This document shows, one piece after another, positions 24,975 to 34,059 of a DNA stretch of 48,584 bases. The notes under the pieces were generated by a model. It did no database searches. It was given only the letters and a program-made list of their open reading frames with translations, and was not told the origin of the DNA. Position numbers and translations under genes: made by a program. Positions within the stretch are counted from its first letter, which is position 1. Each line of letters starts with the position of its first letter. This stretch comes from Bacteroidota bacterium (GTDB lineage Bacteria > Bacteroidota > Ignavibacteria > OLB7): contig JAFDZV010000017.1 in assembly GCA_018266795.1 (NCBI GenBank), forward strand, positions 1 through 48,584, in the 5' to 3' direction.

Positions 24975-27452
24975 TTAGAGATCGCCCGCGATCTGTTGAA
25001 TCTTGATGACGACGAATTCCGCCGGCTTCAGCGGCGCGAAGCCCACCTCGATGTTCACGATGCCGAGATTGCGATCGTTCTGCGTGGTAGTCGTGGAATC
25101 GCATCGAACAAAGAATGCCTTGTCCGGAGTGCTCCCCTGGAATGCTCCCTGGCGGAAGAGGCCCATCATGAAGGCGTTGAGGTTCAACCGGATCTTCGCC
25201 CAGAGCGGCTCGTCGTTCGGTTCGAACACAACCCACTTGGTGCCGCGGAAGAGCGACTCCTCGAGGAAGAGCGCAAAGCGGCGGATCGGGATGTACTTCC
25301 ACTCGGACCCGAAGTCGTCGTTGCCGTCCATTGTCCGCGCGCCCCAGTTGACGAAGCCGTTCGGGAACACGCGCAGGCAGTTGACGCCCACCTTGTTCAG
25401 CACGCCGTTTTCCGGATCGGTCAGATTCACCTCCAGCCCAACAATGCCGCGGATGTCGGCCTCGGTGCCGGCCGGGGCCTTCCAGACTCCGCGCTGCACG
25501 TCGGTGCGCGCCATCAGGCCGGCGATGGCGCCGCCTGCGCCGATCCGCTTGAGGATGCCCCCGTCGGTGTACACCAGTCGCGGATAGAAGACCGCCGAGT
25601 ACTGCTTCGAAACGGTGTTACGCACGTCCGTGTCCACATGGCTCAGGTTGTTGACGATCCCCGGACGCGGAAGGGGATTGCCGACTCCGGGCTGTGTGGT
25701 CCAGCTCGCCGGCGCATCGATCAGCAGGAACGCACGGCGGCTTTCACAGTAGTTGCTCGCGGGTCCCCACAGGCTCAGCTGCACCGTCTCGGTTACCTCG
25801 GAGTCCCCGGGGATCACCATGAGGTTGAACAGATCCACCGAGTCCAGCGCGTGCATGCCGTTCTGGTTGACCGGATCGCCAACGTAGTCCGAGGCCGTGG
25901 GCACATCGCCGTCGAAACCGTCCGTGCCGCCGGTGCTGAAGGAACCGGATCCGCCGACACCCAGCGTGTACTGCTTCACGTTCCTGGTGATGGTTCCGAG
26001 AAGATTCGCCGGGTTGGTCGAGACACCGGTGAAGGCAATGACGGGCTGCTGATTGATGTTGCCGGTGCGGGCAACGATCGAAAGATGATAGCCCGTTGCA
26101 TCGCCGCGATACGGGAGCCCGGCCTGCTGATTCATCTTGGTGGCGATGATGCGGAGCTTCTCGCGGACACCGTCGTTCTCACCCGTTGCAGGACTGTATC
26201 CGGTTGCGCTCCTGATCCATGCCTGCGTTCCGCCGGAGGTAACCACGGAGAGCCCGGCAATCGCGATGCCGTCCAGCGACATGCCGGTGATCTTGTTCTG
26301 GATCATCTCGGTGATGATAACCAGGTTGTCCAGCCCCTGGGTTCCCGGCACGCCGACACCGCCGGCGGTGAAGCCGCCAAGCGTCAGATAGGAGGCCGTG
26401 GGCGCCGGCCGGAAGTTGCTGTAGCGGGCAACCTCGATCCCCCCCTGGTCCACGCCGAGCATCAACGGCACCGCCAGATCGTTGGCCCCTACGCGCCGAA
26501 TGCGAACGCTGGACGCATCGCCGTTGTTCGCGGTGATGCGGAGCAGATTTCCCTGGCTCCAGCTCACCGCCGGCGTGGTCACGTCCGGAAGCACATCGAT
26601 CACCACCGAAACCGTGGGGACAGGACTTCCAAGCGACAGCAGGGCGTTGTTGATGATGCTCGTGAGGTCCGTGTTCATCGTTGCAATCGCGGCCGGCACG
26701 GTCCACCCATGCAGATCCACCGGCACGAATGCGCTCCCGTCGACGCTTATCTCGAACCTCGACTTGACGTCAGCCGGAAGTGCGGCGTTGACAAGGCCGT
26801 TCAGGAAGGTCTGAACCCCCGCGGCGTTCGCGCCAAGGGGGCGCATGCCGAGCGAGAAGCCGGACATGCTCTGCGCAACATCCGGAGTGTTCGTTGTCAG
26901 GAAGGTCGTGGGCGCAAGATCGATCAGCTCCGAGCTCTGCGATACGAATGTGGGAGCATAGCGCGGCAACACCGGGTTCATGGAGAGGTTCGGGAACGAC
27001 TCCGTGGCGACCACGTTACCGGCCTCCTCGAGGATGACGCGCAGGTTGAACGTGTCGTCCGGCGCCGTGGTGTTGTAATCCACTTCCATTCTGAGCGTGT
27101 TGGCCCATACGCCCTCGCTCTTCGCCGTGGCCCGCAGCACATCCTTCCCATCCAGCGACCGGAGCGTTACAGCCGCAGAAACGGGATTGTGCGCGATACG
27201 GATCACGTAGCAATCCGTCCCGCCGTTGGCGAAGAACTGGTTGACGCTTGCGGCGAGATCGCTCTTCGGATGCGGAGCACCGAAGGCTCTGGTGTAATCC
27301 GCAAGGCTGAGGAGTCTCGTTGCCTTGCTCATCTTGCCCTTGGACGCCCGACCGATAAACGCAGCGATTGATGTGGACACACCAGTGATCGTATGCACAC
27401 CGCTGGATACTTCCTGGATATACACGCCAGGATAACTCACCTGTACTGGCAT
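24975..27452 (-). CDS. Contractile sheath protein (Afp2-4-like)
   Basis: 825 residues from the ATG at 27452, where GGAGG lies eight bases upstream; the longer open frame to 27911 is read-through of a repeat. The start MPVQVSYPGVYIQEVSSGVHTITGVSTSIAAFIG is the classic sheath N-terminus. The C-terminal ~250 residues carry the conserved sheath core: SLWGPASNYCESRRAFLLID, NTVSKQYSAVFYPRLVYTDGG, GGAIAGLMARTDVQRGVWKAPAG, GVNCLRVFPNGFVNWGART, YIPIRRFALFLEESLFRGT, FEPNDEPLWAKIRLNLNAFM. The long middle region is a surface insertion domain. It is a single sheath gene, so the sheath is probably homo-oligomeric. It heads the eCIS operon. Confidence 0.97.
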   Translation of the reverse strand: MPVQVSYPGVYIQEVSSGVHTITGVSTSIAAFIGRASKGKMSKATRLLSLADYTRAFGAPHPKSDLAASVNQFFANGGTDCYVIRIAHNPVSAAVTLRSLDGKDVLRATAKSEGVWANTLRMEVDYNTTAPDDTFNLRVILEEAGNVVATESFPNLSMNPVLPRYAPTFVSQSSELIDLAPTTFLTTNTPDVAQSMSGFSLGMRPLGANAAGVQTFLNGLVNAALPADVKSRFEISVDGSAFVPVDLHGWTVPAAIATMNTDLTSIINNALLSLGSPVPTVSVVIDVLPDVTTPAVSWSQGNLLRITANNGDASSVRIRRVGANDLAVPLMLGVDQGGIEVARYSNFRPAPTASYLTLGGFTAGGVGVPGTQGLDNLVIITEMIQNKITGMSLDGIAIAGLSVVTSGGTQAWIRSATGYSPATGENDGVREKLRIIATKMNQQAGLPYRGDATGYHLSIVARTGNINQQPVIAFTGVSTNPANLLGTITRNVKQYTLGVGGSGSFSTGGTDGFDGDVPTASDYVGDPVNQNGMHALDSVDLFNLMVIPGDSEVTETVQLSLWGPASNYCESRRAFLLIDAPASWTTQPGVGNPLPRPGIVNNLSHVDTDVRNTVSKQYSAVFYPRLVYTDGGILKRIGAGGAIAGLMARTDVQRGVWKAPAGTEADIRGIVGLEVNLTDPENGVLNKVGVNCLRVFPNGFVNWGARTMDGNDDFGSEWKYIPIRRFALFLEESLFRGTKWVVFEPNDEPLWAKIRLNLNAFMMGLFRQGAFQGSTPDKAFFVRCDSTTTTQNDRNLGIVNIEVGFAPLKPAEFVVIKIQQIAGDL

Positions 27453-27510
27453 TTCTGGTTCCTCCGTCGAACCGTCCGGGATCGGATGGTCTGAAAATGA
27501 ATTCGTGATC

Positions 27511-27527
27511 GGCGGCGAAATGCCGCC
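27511..27527 (-). promoter_or_regulatory. Hairpin in the presumed leader of the sheath gene
   Basis: ggcggc-gaaat-gccgcc forms a perfect 6-bp stem about 60 bases upstream of the sheath ATG. It has no T run, so it is not a simple terminator. It could affect message stability or translation of the operon's first gene. Confidence 0.4.
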
Positions 27528-27577
27528 ATGTTCCTGCGTGGAATCCCGTCCACGTCCGTCCTGTACATACTTGGAGA

Positions 27578-27725
27578 GCCTAACAAAAGGCCGATCACGC
27601 CATCGCCGGCCTCCCGCAGCCAGCGGCCCGGTTCTTTGTACGCTCGCCTGCGGCTCGCTGTAGTCCTTGGCCAGTCGCAGGAACATGCCGAGCGGCGCGC
27701 AACAACGCGCCTGTTTGTTAGGAAC
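27578..27725 (+). repeat. ~150 bp dispersed repeat with inverted ends, copy 2
   Basis: The left end CCTAACAAAAGG (27579-27590) pairs with the right end CCTGTTTGTTAGG (27710-27722), leaving one unpaired base. The inner part 27625-27681 matches copy 1 (6852-6908) at 50 of 57 positions. Both copies point the same way. The ends loosely recall integron attC boundaries (GCCTAAC / GTTAGG), but the last base does not fit and no integrase is seen. Confidence 0.75.
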
Positions 27726-28636
27726 CCTTACTGTCGCAATGACTCTCAACGCGCACAGCGCGGAGACACCACCCCAGGCACTTCCATGGATAATTCCGTA
27801 TTTCCAACCCCACAATTCCGGCGAGGACAATACAATTACTTTCGCGTGCGCAAGGCGCGCGATATCCTTCCATGATGCCATGGGAATTCCCTGTCGATCG
27901 CCGACAGACACTCCAGCCGCGGCGACATACCGGCCGAATTATTTCGGGATATGCAATGCTCCGCCATCCACCGGCTGTTCGCGGTGTTTTTCCGGCACGG
28001 AGGCGCACCGATTTAATTCGGAGTCCGCTGATTTTCCGGAGCGCACGCAGAGGGCAACCCCTGCGACCTCGTTGCCGGCGCGTGCGTCACAATCAGCGAC
28101 ATGAGAGATCTTCGTGCGAACGTGAAGGCCTTGCCGTGCATGAGATTTCAGGCACAGAGCATCCGTTCCGGCCTGTATCCGGCCGTACATACTACATCGC
28201 ATACGGGCACGTCACGGCCTGATGCAGCGCATCACATCCACTGGCATTGGCAGATCAATGCCACATACGAAATTGCTGGGAAGTGGTCTCATTGAAGCAT
28301 CCGGCGCACATCCCCGAATACCGTGCTGGGAAAACGATATCGCGGGAAAAACCGGCGCCCGATACACGAATCAATTATCACGTGCGAGTTCACAATAGTG
28401 GCCGTGCCACAATGTGCAGGTGCCGCACATGTATCGATCGTTGTATGAGAATTGCAGGGAGTGGTACGAACATAGCGCGAACACGGGATGAATGCAAATG
28501 GTATTTTTCATTCCATCCTCAACATTTCGAGTTCATGATACGCGGAGCAGCGACGGAATGAATTGGCAAGCGGTAGCGACCCGAGCATTCACGGCATTGT
28601 AGATTCACGCAGGCGCAGGTCTTCAGCCCGCGCCGA

Positions 28637-28673
28637 GAAATATGAGACATGAAATATGAGATATGAGATATGA
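28637..28673. repeat. Short ATATGAGA-type repeats followed by a 12-bp palindrome
   Basis: Tandem aatatgaga/atatgag units are followed by acccggccgggt. Such AT-rich microrepeats are common in intergenic DNA of FCB bacteria. Flanking cgcaggtcttcagc motifs occur near 28613 and 28720. Confidence 0.6.
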
Positions 28674-28746
28674 CCCGGCCGGGTTTGCCGCCGCAGGTAT
28701 GGGATACCATGGCTGTAGACGCAGGTCTTCAGCTTCGGCCTGCGCC

Positions 28747-28766
28747 TTCGCCGATGCATCGGCGAA
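28747..28766. repeat. 20-bp perfect palindrome
   Basis: TTCGCCGATGCATCGGCGAA reads identically on both strands. It lies ~280 bases upstream of the TPR-LuxR gene. It could be an operator for a dimeric regulator or just a REP-type element; nothing decides between these. Confidence 0.6.
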
Positions 28767-29046
28767 ACAACAATCCCCACCCCCACGTCCCCCATCGACA
28801 TGCGTATGTATTCAACGGACGGTGATGAGGTACACCCGGATTACGCCAGGGCGGGAAAGGAGCCGAGAGGGAACGTTCCATGCTGCATGTCCCGGCTCCA
28901 ATCCCGATTTGCCCTGCGCCGGCCGGCGGTTGCCAGCCGCTGCGAAGATCGCGCCGGGGGCTCCCCTCGGCTCTACTGGATTATTACTGAGACGTACTGC
29001 GATGGTGAAGATCCAGAATCGCCGATTGCGGTAATTTCGCGGCGTG

Positions 29047-30720
29047 ATGCCCCAAAAACCTCCAACAGTGGAACAGCTTGAGGCCCGCATCGCCGCAGCT
29101 GCGGACGATGCGGAACGCGCCATGCTGTTGAACGATCTCTCCTATCGCCTGAACCAGACGGACCCGAAGCGCTCGCTGGCACCGGCGGAGGAGGCGTACC
29201 GCCTGGCGGTGAAGATCGGCAACCGAGGCATCGAGGCCACCAGCCTCCGTTCCATCGCGCACTACCACGATCGCGTTTCGGACTATTCAACCGCGCTCAC
29301 GTTTGCGCGGCAGGCTCTCGAGATCTTCCAGGAGCTGGAGGACCGCAACGGCGTCGCCAACACGATGAACACGATCGGCATCGTGGAGCGCAGCCTGACG
29401 AACTTCGGTGCGGCTCTGCTTGCGTTCAACGAGGCGCTGACAGTGTTTCGCGAACGCAACGACCTGCAGCGCGTAGCCGCGCTCTGCAACAACATCGGCA
29501 CGGTGTATTCCGAGATCGGTGACTACTCCGCCGCCCTGGAGCCCTATCTGGCAGCGCTGCGGATTTACGAGGAGAGCGGCGAGGAACTGAACGCGGCGAT
29601 CTGCATCAACAATATCGGGATCATCTACTACTACATGGGTGATCTGGATACATCGTTCGAATGGCACAGCCGGGGGATGGAAGTATACAGGCGCCTGGGT
29701 TCCGCCTACAGTATGGCGCTCACGGCCGGCAATCTCTCCTCCATCTACAAGGCACGCGGAGACTACGACGCGGCGCTGGAGGCGTTGAACCAGGAACTGG
29801 AACTGTTCACGGCGTTGGGTGAGCGCCGCTACCAGGCCACCACGCTGGTGAAGCTGGGATCGCTGCAGGAGCTGCGCGGCGATCGCAGGAGCGCATTGCG
29901 CTACCTGCGGACGGCCGCCACGATCGCGAAGGAAGTGGGAAACTGGAATACGTATGGCGACGCTCAGCACAAGATCGGGCACCTGTACCTTCGGAGCGGC
30001 GAGTTCAAGCGCGCGGTCGCGGAGCTGAACAAGGGATTGAAGGTGCTTTCGGATGCCGGCATGAACAAGGACCTGGCGGAGATGCACGAGGCATTGGCGC
30101 AGGCACACGAGGGGCTCGGAAACAGCGCAGACGCACTGGGGCATCTGAAACTGCACGCCCGGTTGAATGCGAACCTGTTCGGCGAGGAGCGCCAGCGTGC
30201 GGTTGCGGAGATGCAGGCGCGTTTCGATGTGGAGCGCGCCCAACGCGAGCGCGAGATGCTCCGCATGAAGAACCAGCATCTCGAGGAGATGGTGCAGCAA
30301 CGATCCAGAGAGTTGACCGCGATGGCAATGCATCTGGTACAGAAGAACACCTTCCTGCAGAAGCTTCGCCGCGACACCGTCGCGTTGGCCGGGCGCCATC
30401 CGGAAGCCAAGAATGCGTTCACGGAGATGCTTGGCGCGATCTCCGAGAATCTGCACGATGACGATGACTGGGATCGCTTCGAACAGGAGTTCCAGCATGT
30501 TCACCAGGGGTTCGTGCAGATGCTCGCCGAACGCTGCCCTCGCCTGACGCCCACCGAACTGAAGGTGTGCGCCCTCCTGAAGATCAATCTCTCCAACAAG
30601 GAGGTCGGCAAGCTCCTCTCCGTTTCACTGCGCAACGTGGAGAGCCATCGCTACTCCATTCGCAAGAAGCTGGGGCTTTCCTCCGAGGTCAACCTCTCGT
30701 CGTATCTCGCGGGATTGTAA
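29047..30720 (+). CDS. TPR, coiled-coil and LuxR-type HTH regulator
   Basis: 557 residues from the ATG at 29047; a GTG one codon upstream is an alternative. Residues ~20-385 are tetratricopeptide repeats (for example ANTMNTIGIVERSLTNFGAALLAFNEAL and NAAICINNIGIIYYYMGDLDTSFEWHSRG). Residues ~390-440 are a charged coiled coil (EMQARFDVERAQREREMLRMKNQ). The C-terminus, about 500-557, is a LuxR/GerE-like DNA-binding domain: LTPTELKVCALLKINLSNKE, then SLRNVESHRYSIRKKLGL. There is no signal peptide or membrane segment, so it is a cytoplasmic transcription regulator whose TPR part senses a protein or peptide. Divergence from the eCIS operon makes it a candidate regulator of that system. Confidence 0.9.
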   Translation: MPQKPPTVEQLEARIAAAADDAERAMLLNDLSYRLNQTDPKRSLAPAEEAYRLAVKIGNRGIEATSLRSIAHYHDRVSDYSTALTFARQALEIFQELEDRNGVANTMNTIGIVERSLTNFGAALLAFNEALTVFRERNDLQRVAALCNNIGTVYSEIGDYSAALEPYLAALRIYEESGEELNAAICINNIGIIYYYMGDLDTSFEWHSRGMEVYRRLGSAYSMALTAGNLSSIYKARGDYDAALEALNQELELFTALGERRYQATTLVKLGSLQELRGDRRSALRYLRTAATIAKEVGNWNTYGDAQHKIGHLYLRSGEFKRAVAELNKGLKVLSDAGMNKDLAEMHEALAQAHEGLGNSADALGHLKLHARLNANLFGEERQRAVAEMQARFDVERAQREREMLRMKNQHLEEMVQQRSRELTAMAMHLVQKNTFLQKLRRDTVALAGRHPEAKNAFTEMLGAISENLHDDDDWDRFEQEFQHVHQGFVQMLAERCPRLTPTELKVCALLKINLSNKEVGKLLSVSLRNVESHRYSIRKKLGLSSEVNLSSYLAGL

Positions 30721-31063
30721 CCGCCCCCTTCGTTGCGCCGTCGTCCCGAACGGATGCCGCCCACGCCCGTCAACACCCGGTGGAGTTGCTCCCACGGTCG
30801 CTACGTCCCGATGGACGGAGAGCTGAGTGATGGCATGTGTCATGATACCGCATCCTCATGGGCGGGCGTGTCGAGGTGTATGGGAGGGGACGGAGTGAAC
30901 GGCGTTCGGGATCCGAACCGAACACAGGGAGGTCGCTCCATCTGGAGCTCAATCACCGGGGAGAGAATGCAGCTTCTACGGACAGTCTCGCATGGAACCA
31001 CCACCCGGCTCTGCAGCATCGCACCGGCTGCGGTGGCACGCCGACGCGCGGAGGATCAATCGC
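30721..31063. other. 343-base gap between convergent genes
   Basis: The two TPR genes converge here. Only a short inverted repeat, ttcgg-gat-ccgaa near 30906, is visible. No clear terminator, gene or RNA is seen. Confidence 0.5.
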
Positions 31064-33736
31064 TCACCCCATCCCCTTCAATCGCTCCAACTCCGCTTCC
31101 CACTGCGCTGCCTCGGCGGTTCCAGCGGCGATGGCGTTCATGACACACTCCTGAAGATGCCCCACTGCGTCGGCACGCCGACGTGCCCTCGCCTCCCCCT
31201 CCAGCAGCGCCGCCTCTGCCTCCTCGATCATCGCCAGCGCGCCGAATGCCTCCATCTTCCGCTCCGGGCTCCCCAACTGCATTGCAAGCGCAAGCGCGCG
31301 CTCGGCATGCAGCCGCGCCGGCACCAGCTCGCCGCTTCCCCGTTCGGTATCTGCAAATCCCGCACAGGTGTAGGCGATCTCATCAACGTTGCCGATCGAT
31401 TCATAAAGCTGGAGAGACTCGCGATAGCACGCAATCGCCTCGGAAGCCCGTCCATGCTGGCGGTGCAGCTCCCCCATGTTGCGCAGCGTCCCGGCCCGCA
31501 GGCTGGTGTCGCCGATGCGCTCCGCCAGCGCAAGCGCCTCGCCATAGTGGCGCAACGCCTCGTGATAGCGCCCGGCAGTATGTTCCTGGAAGCCGAGGTT
31601 GTGCAGACAGTAGGCACCGGTCCAGTCGTTGCCGGTTGCTCTGCATATCTCGCGACACTGTTGCAGGCAGGCAAGAGCCTCCCGCTCCTCCCCACGATTG
31701 ATATGAAGCGATGCCAGATTGTTCAACACCGTTGCCTGGCTGGTCCTGTCGCCGATTGCCACGCTGATCTCCAGCGACCGGCGATAGCAGTTTGCGGCGG
31801 CATCGGAATCACCGCGAAGCCGTTGAACGATCCCGAGGTTGTTGAGCGCCCGCGCCTCCTGCGGCGTGTCGACGCCAACGGCCTGCGCCGCCTCCACTCC
31901 CCTCAGACGCAGACGCAGCAGATCATCGGCCGTACCATGATCGGCGCAGACGTGGCCAAGCGCATTGATCGATTCGAAGATGCCGGCCGCATAGCCTATC
32001 CGTTCGGCCTCAGCCAGCGCCTCGCGCGCCGTTTCCTCCGCAGCCGGAACGTCCCCCAGCCAGTGAAGCGCGTGCGCCGCCCGGTTCGTTGCGTCGATCC
32101 AATCCGTACGCTCCGGCAGATCGGCAAGGATTGCCTGCGCGGCGCGGAACGATTCCAGCATCTCCTCGAGACGGCTGCGCACCAGATGAGCGTCTCCGCG
32201 AAGCATGTGCGCACGCCCGGCCACCAGACGCAGATCGTTGTCTATGCCGGCCGCGGCACCGGCCGTTGCGCCCGCGTTCTGCAGATCGTTGAAGAGCGCG
32301 TCCAGAAGCCCCATCGTCTCCTTCTCCGCATAGCCGCGCCAGCTTGCGCGAGCCCCCTCCAGCAGTGCTTCGGCCGCGAAGCGATATTCGCCGAGCACGC
32401 GCGCATGTACGGCGAGCCGCGCGGCAAGACCCGGGAGGTTGGTGCTGTTCTCTCGCGCGCGATCCCACTCAACCCTCAACGCGTTGAGAATCAACTCGTG
32501 CAACAGCTCCCGCTCCTGCGGCTCCAGGCTTTCGTACATCGCCTTGTGAAGCAGAGCGTGGCTGAATTGATAGGCGGTGGTCTCCTGCGTGTAGATCTGC
32601 TGCTTTCCGAGACTGCGTATCAGCTGATGTGTGGACTCGATGATGCGAAGCCGGCTCAACAGCTTCAACAGCGGCGTCTCGGTGATCTGTGCAAGCATCG
32701 AGGCGGTGAACGTATCTCCTTCAACGCTCGCGTACCGAAGCAACTCGCGGGCATCCTCGCCCAGGCGGCGGATACGTTCGGCGATCACCGCCTGAACGGA
32801 ACCCGGCACCTTCACATCGCGGAAGGTTTCCACGATCGCGCCCCGCTCGCGATCGATCACACCATCCTCCTCCAACGTCTCCAAGTACTGCGTGATGAAG
32901 AGCGCATTGCCGCTGCTGACTCGGGCAATCCATTCCTCGAACTCGTCGTTGTTCTGATAGTTGCGGTAGCGTACGCGCAGAAGCGCATCCAGATTCTCCG
33001 GCGTCATTCGCGGAACGCCGATCTCCGCCGCCAGCGAGTATCGCTCCAGAGCGTTGCGCACCTCCAGCAGCGGATGCCCTCCCTCGCCACGCGCGGTTGC
33101 CGCATCGTCCGGACGGTAGGCTACAACGAAGAGAACCCTGCGCCCCGCGAGCTGGCGGGCAGCGGCGAAGAGAAGATTGCTCGAGGATGAATCGGCCCAG
33201 TGGAAGTCATCGAGCAGCAGCAGAACGGGCGCCGCATCAGCCAGGCGTTCGAGGAAGTTGATGTACTGCTGGAACACCTGCTGCTGGCTGGCCGCAGCGG
33301 CGGGCGCGGAGTCGCCAGCGCCCCCCTTGTTCATCCGCTCATGCACGATCTTCGCCGTATCGAAGACGGACTCCACAACGTCCCCGACAACGGGAATGCA
33401 GTGTACCCATGCCATCGCGATATCCGCCACGAGCTTCCGGGTCTCGTTCCTCCGCCCTGCCTCCTCCCCGGCAAGCGCACGCATGATTGCGGCCCACGGC
33501 TCCAGCGCCTCCATCTCGCCGATGTTCTCTCCCGCAAGCGGCGTGGAGCATTCCGCCAACGCAATCAGCGGCGCCGGCTGCAACGCGCCGGCCGCCTCGC
33601 GCACCGCACGCAGCAACGTGCTCTTGCCGATTCCGGATTCGCCGGTTACGAAGAGAACGTTCTGCGGAGCGCCGCCGGCAACGGTTGCACGGGCCAGCGA
33701 GAGAATCCGGCCCAGCTGTTCATCGCGTCCAATCAT
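31064..33736 (-). CDS. STAND/AAA_16-type ATPase with TPR repeats
   Basis: 890 residues. Opening MIGRDEQLGRILSLA, Walker A TGESGIGKST (31-40), Walker B VLLLLDDFHWAD (171-182) and the later VAYRPDD motif are typical of AAA_16 and MalT/adenylate-cyclase-associated signalling ATPases. Residues ~340-420 include a winged-helix-like segment (DGVIDRERGAIVETFRDVKVPGSVQAVIAERI). From ~540 to the end are TPRs (RALNNLGIVQRLRGDSDAAANCYRRSLEI and similar). No C-terminal HTH or kinase is present, so any output must come through another protein. It converges on the TPR-LuxR gene and is a plausible partner in signalling or defence. No effector domain is visible. Confidence 0.85.
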   Translation of the reverse strand: MIGRDEQLGRILSLARATVAGGAPQNVLFVTGESGIGKSTLLRAVREAAGALQPAPLIALAECSTPLAGENIGEMEALEPWAAIMRALAGEEAGRRNETRKLVADIAMAWVHCIPVVGDVVESVFDTAKIVHERMNKGGAGDSAPAAAASQQQVFQQYINFLERLADAAPVLLLLDDFHWADSSSSNLLFAAARQLAGRRVLFVVAYRPDDAATARGEGGHPLLEVRNALERYSLAAEIGVPRMTPENLDALLRVRYRNYQNNDEFEEWIARVSSGNALFITQYLETLEEDGVIDRERGAIVETFRDVKVPGSVQAVIAERIRRLGEDARELLRYASVEGDTFTASMLAQITETPLLKLLSRLRIIESTHQLIRSLGKQQIYTQETTAYQFSHALLHKAMYESLEPQERELLHELILNALRVEWDRARENSTNLPGLAARLAVHARVLGEYRFAAEALLEGARASWRGYAEKETMGLLDALFNDLQNAGATAGAAAGIDNDLRLVAGRAHMLRGDAHLVRSRLEEMLESFRAAQAILADLPERTDWIDATNRAAHALHWLGDVPAAEETAREALAEAERIGYAAGIFESINALGHVCADHGTADDLLRLRLRGVEAAQAVGVDTPQEARALNNLGIVQRLRGDSDAAANCYRRSLEISVAIGDRTSQATVLNNLASLHINRGEEREALACLQQCREICRATGNDWTGAYCLHNLGFQEHTAGRYHEALRHYGEALALAERIGDTSLRAGTLRNMGELHRQHGRASEAIACYRESLQLYESIGNVDEIAYTCAGFADTERGSGELVPARLHAERALALAMQLGSPERKMEAFGALAMIEEAEAALLEGEARARRRADAVGHLQECVMNAIAAGTAEAAQWEAELERLKGMG

Positions 33737-34059
33737 GGCGGCGAAGATACGAGCCGGACGTGGAGAGCAGGAATGAATGAGGGTGAAGTCAATTGGGAAT
33801 GAGGAATGGGGAATGAGGAATTACGAATTCTTCATTCCTCCCCCTCCCCCAATCCTTCCGGCCATCCTGAGCGCCCAGTAGTTTTCCAGTAGGAGAGGCG
33901 ATTGAGGACCGGTCTATGTTTGTTCCCGACTAAGCCGACCGGCCGGGCATGCACTAACAGTTCCTGGCAAAACCGGGATGCACTTCAGAGCCTACCGGCC
34001 CTGCAGCGCCGAATGTCAGGAACGTCCAGCCTCGCCGGTCGCCCTCGCGGGATACATCC
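33737..34059. other. 323-base intergenic gap with an AATTACGAATT-type inverted repeat
   Basis: It separates the STAND ATPase from the divergent envelope operon. At 33808-33843 GGGGAATGAGGAATT faces AATTCTTCATTCCTCCCC around acg, a near-perfect hairpin preceded by a second gaatgaggaat unit. It probably includes the promoter of the 34060 operon, but none is recognisable. Confidence 0.6.

Larger units (their letters stand above)
27453..29046. other. 1.6 kb gene-poor divergent spacer between eCIS and regulator
   Basis: I see no credible gene here. The part from ~27730 to ~28560 is visibly lower in GC than its neighbours. It contains a 5'-leader hairpin (27511-27527), copy 2 of the ~150 bp repeat, short ATATGAGA repeats and a 20-bp perfect palindrome. 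It must hold the promoters for the eCIS operon (leftward) and for the TPR-LuxR regulator (rightward), but no promoter matches a consensus well enough to call. Confidence 0.7.

Noticed and set aside
329-27452. Prophage
   Set aside because: No capsid, portal, terminase, integrase or lysis genes; the ATPase, DUF4255 cap and DUF4157 proteins are eCIS hallmarks.
24975-27911. Sheath gene extended to 27911
   Set aside because: The extra 153 residues translate the dispersed repeat; the ATG at 27452 has a good ribosome site and the canonical sheath N-terminus.
28589-29034. Small open frames in the 1.6 kb spacer
   Set aside because: No ribosome sites, repeat-derived or Arg/Pro/Ser-rich translations, and no family resemblance.
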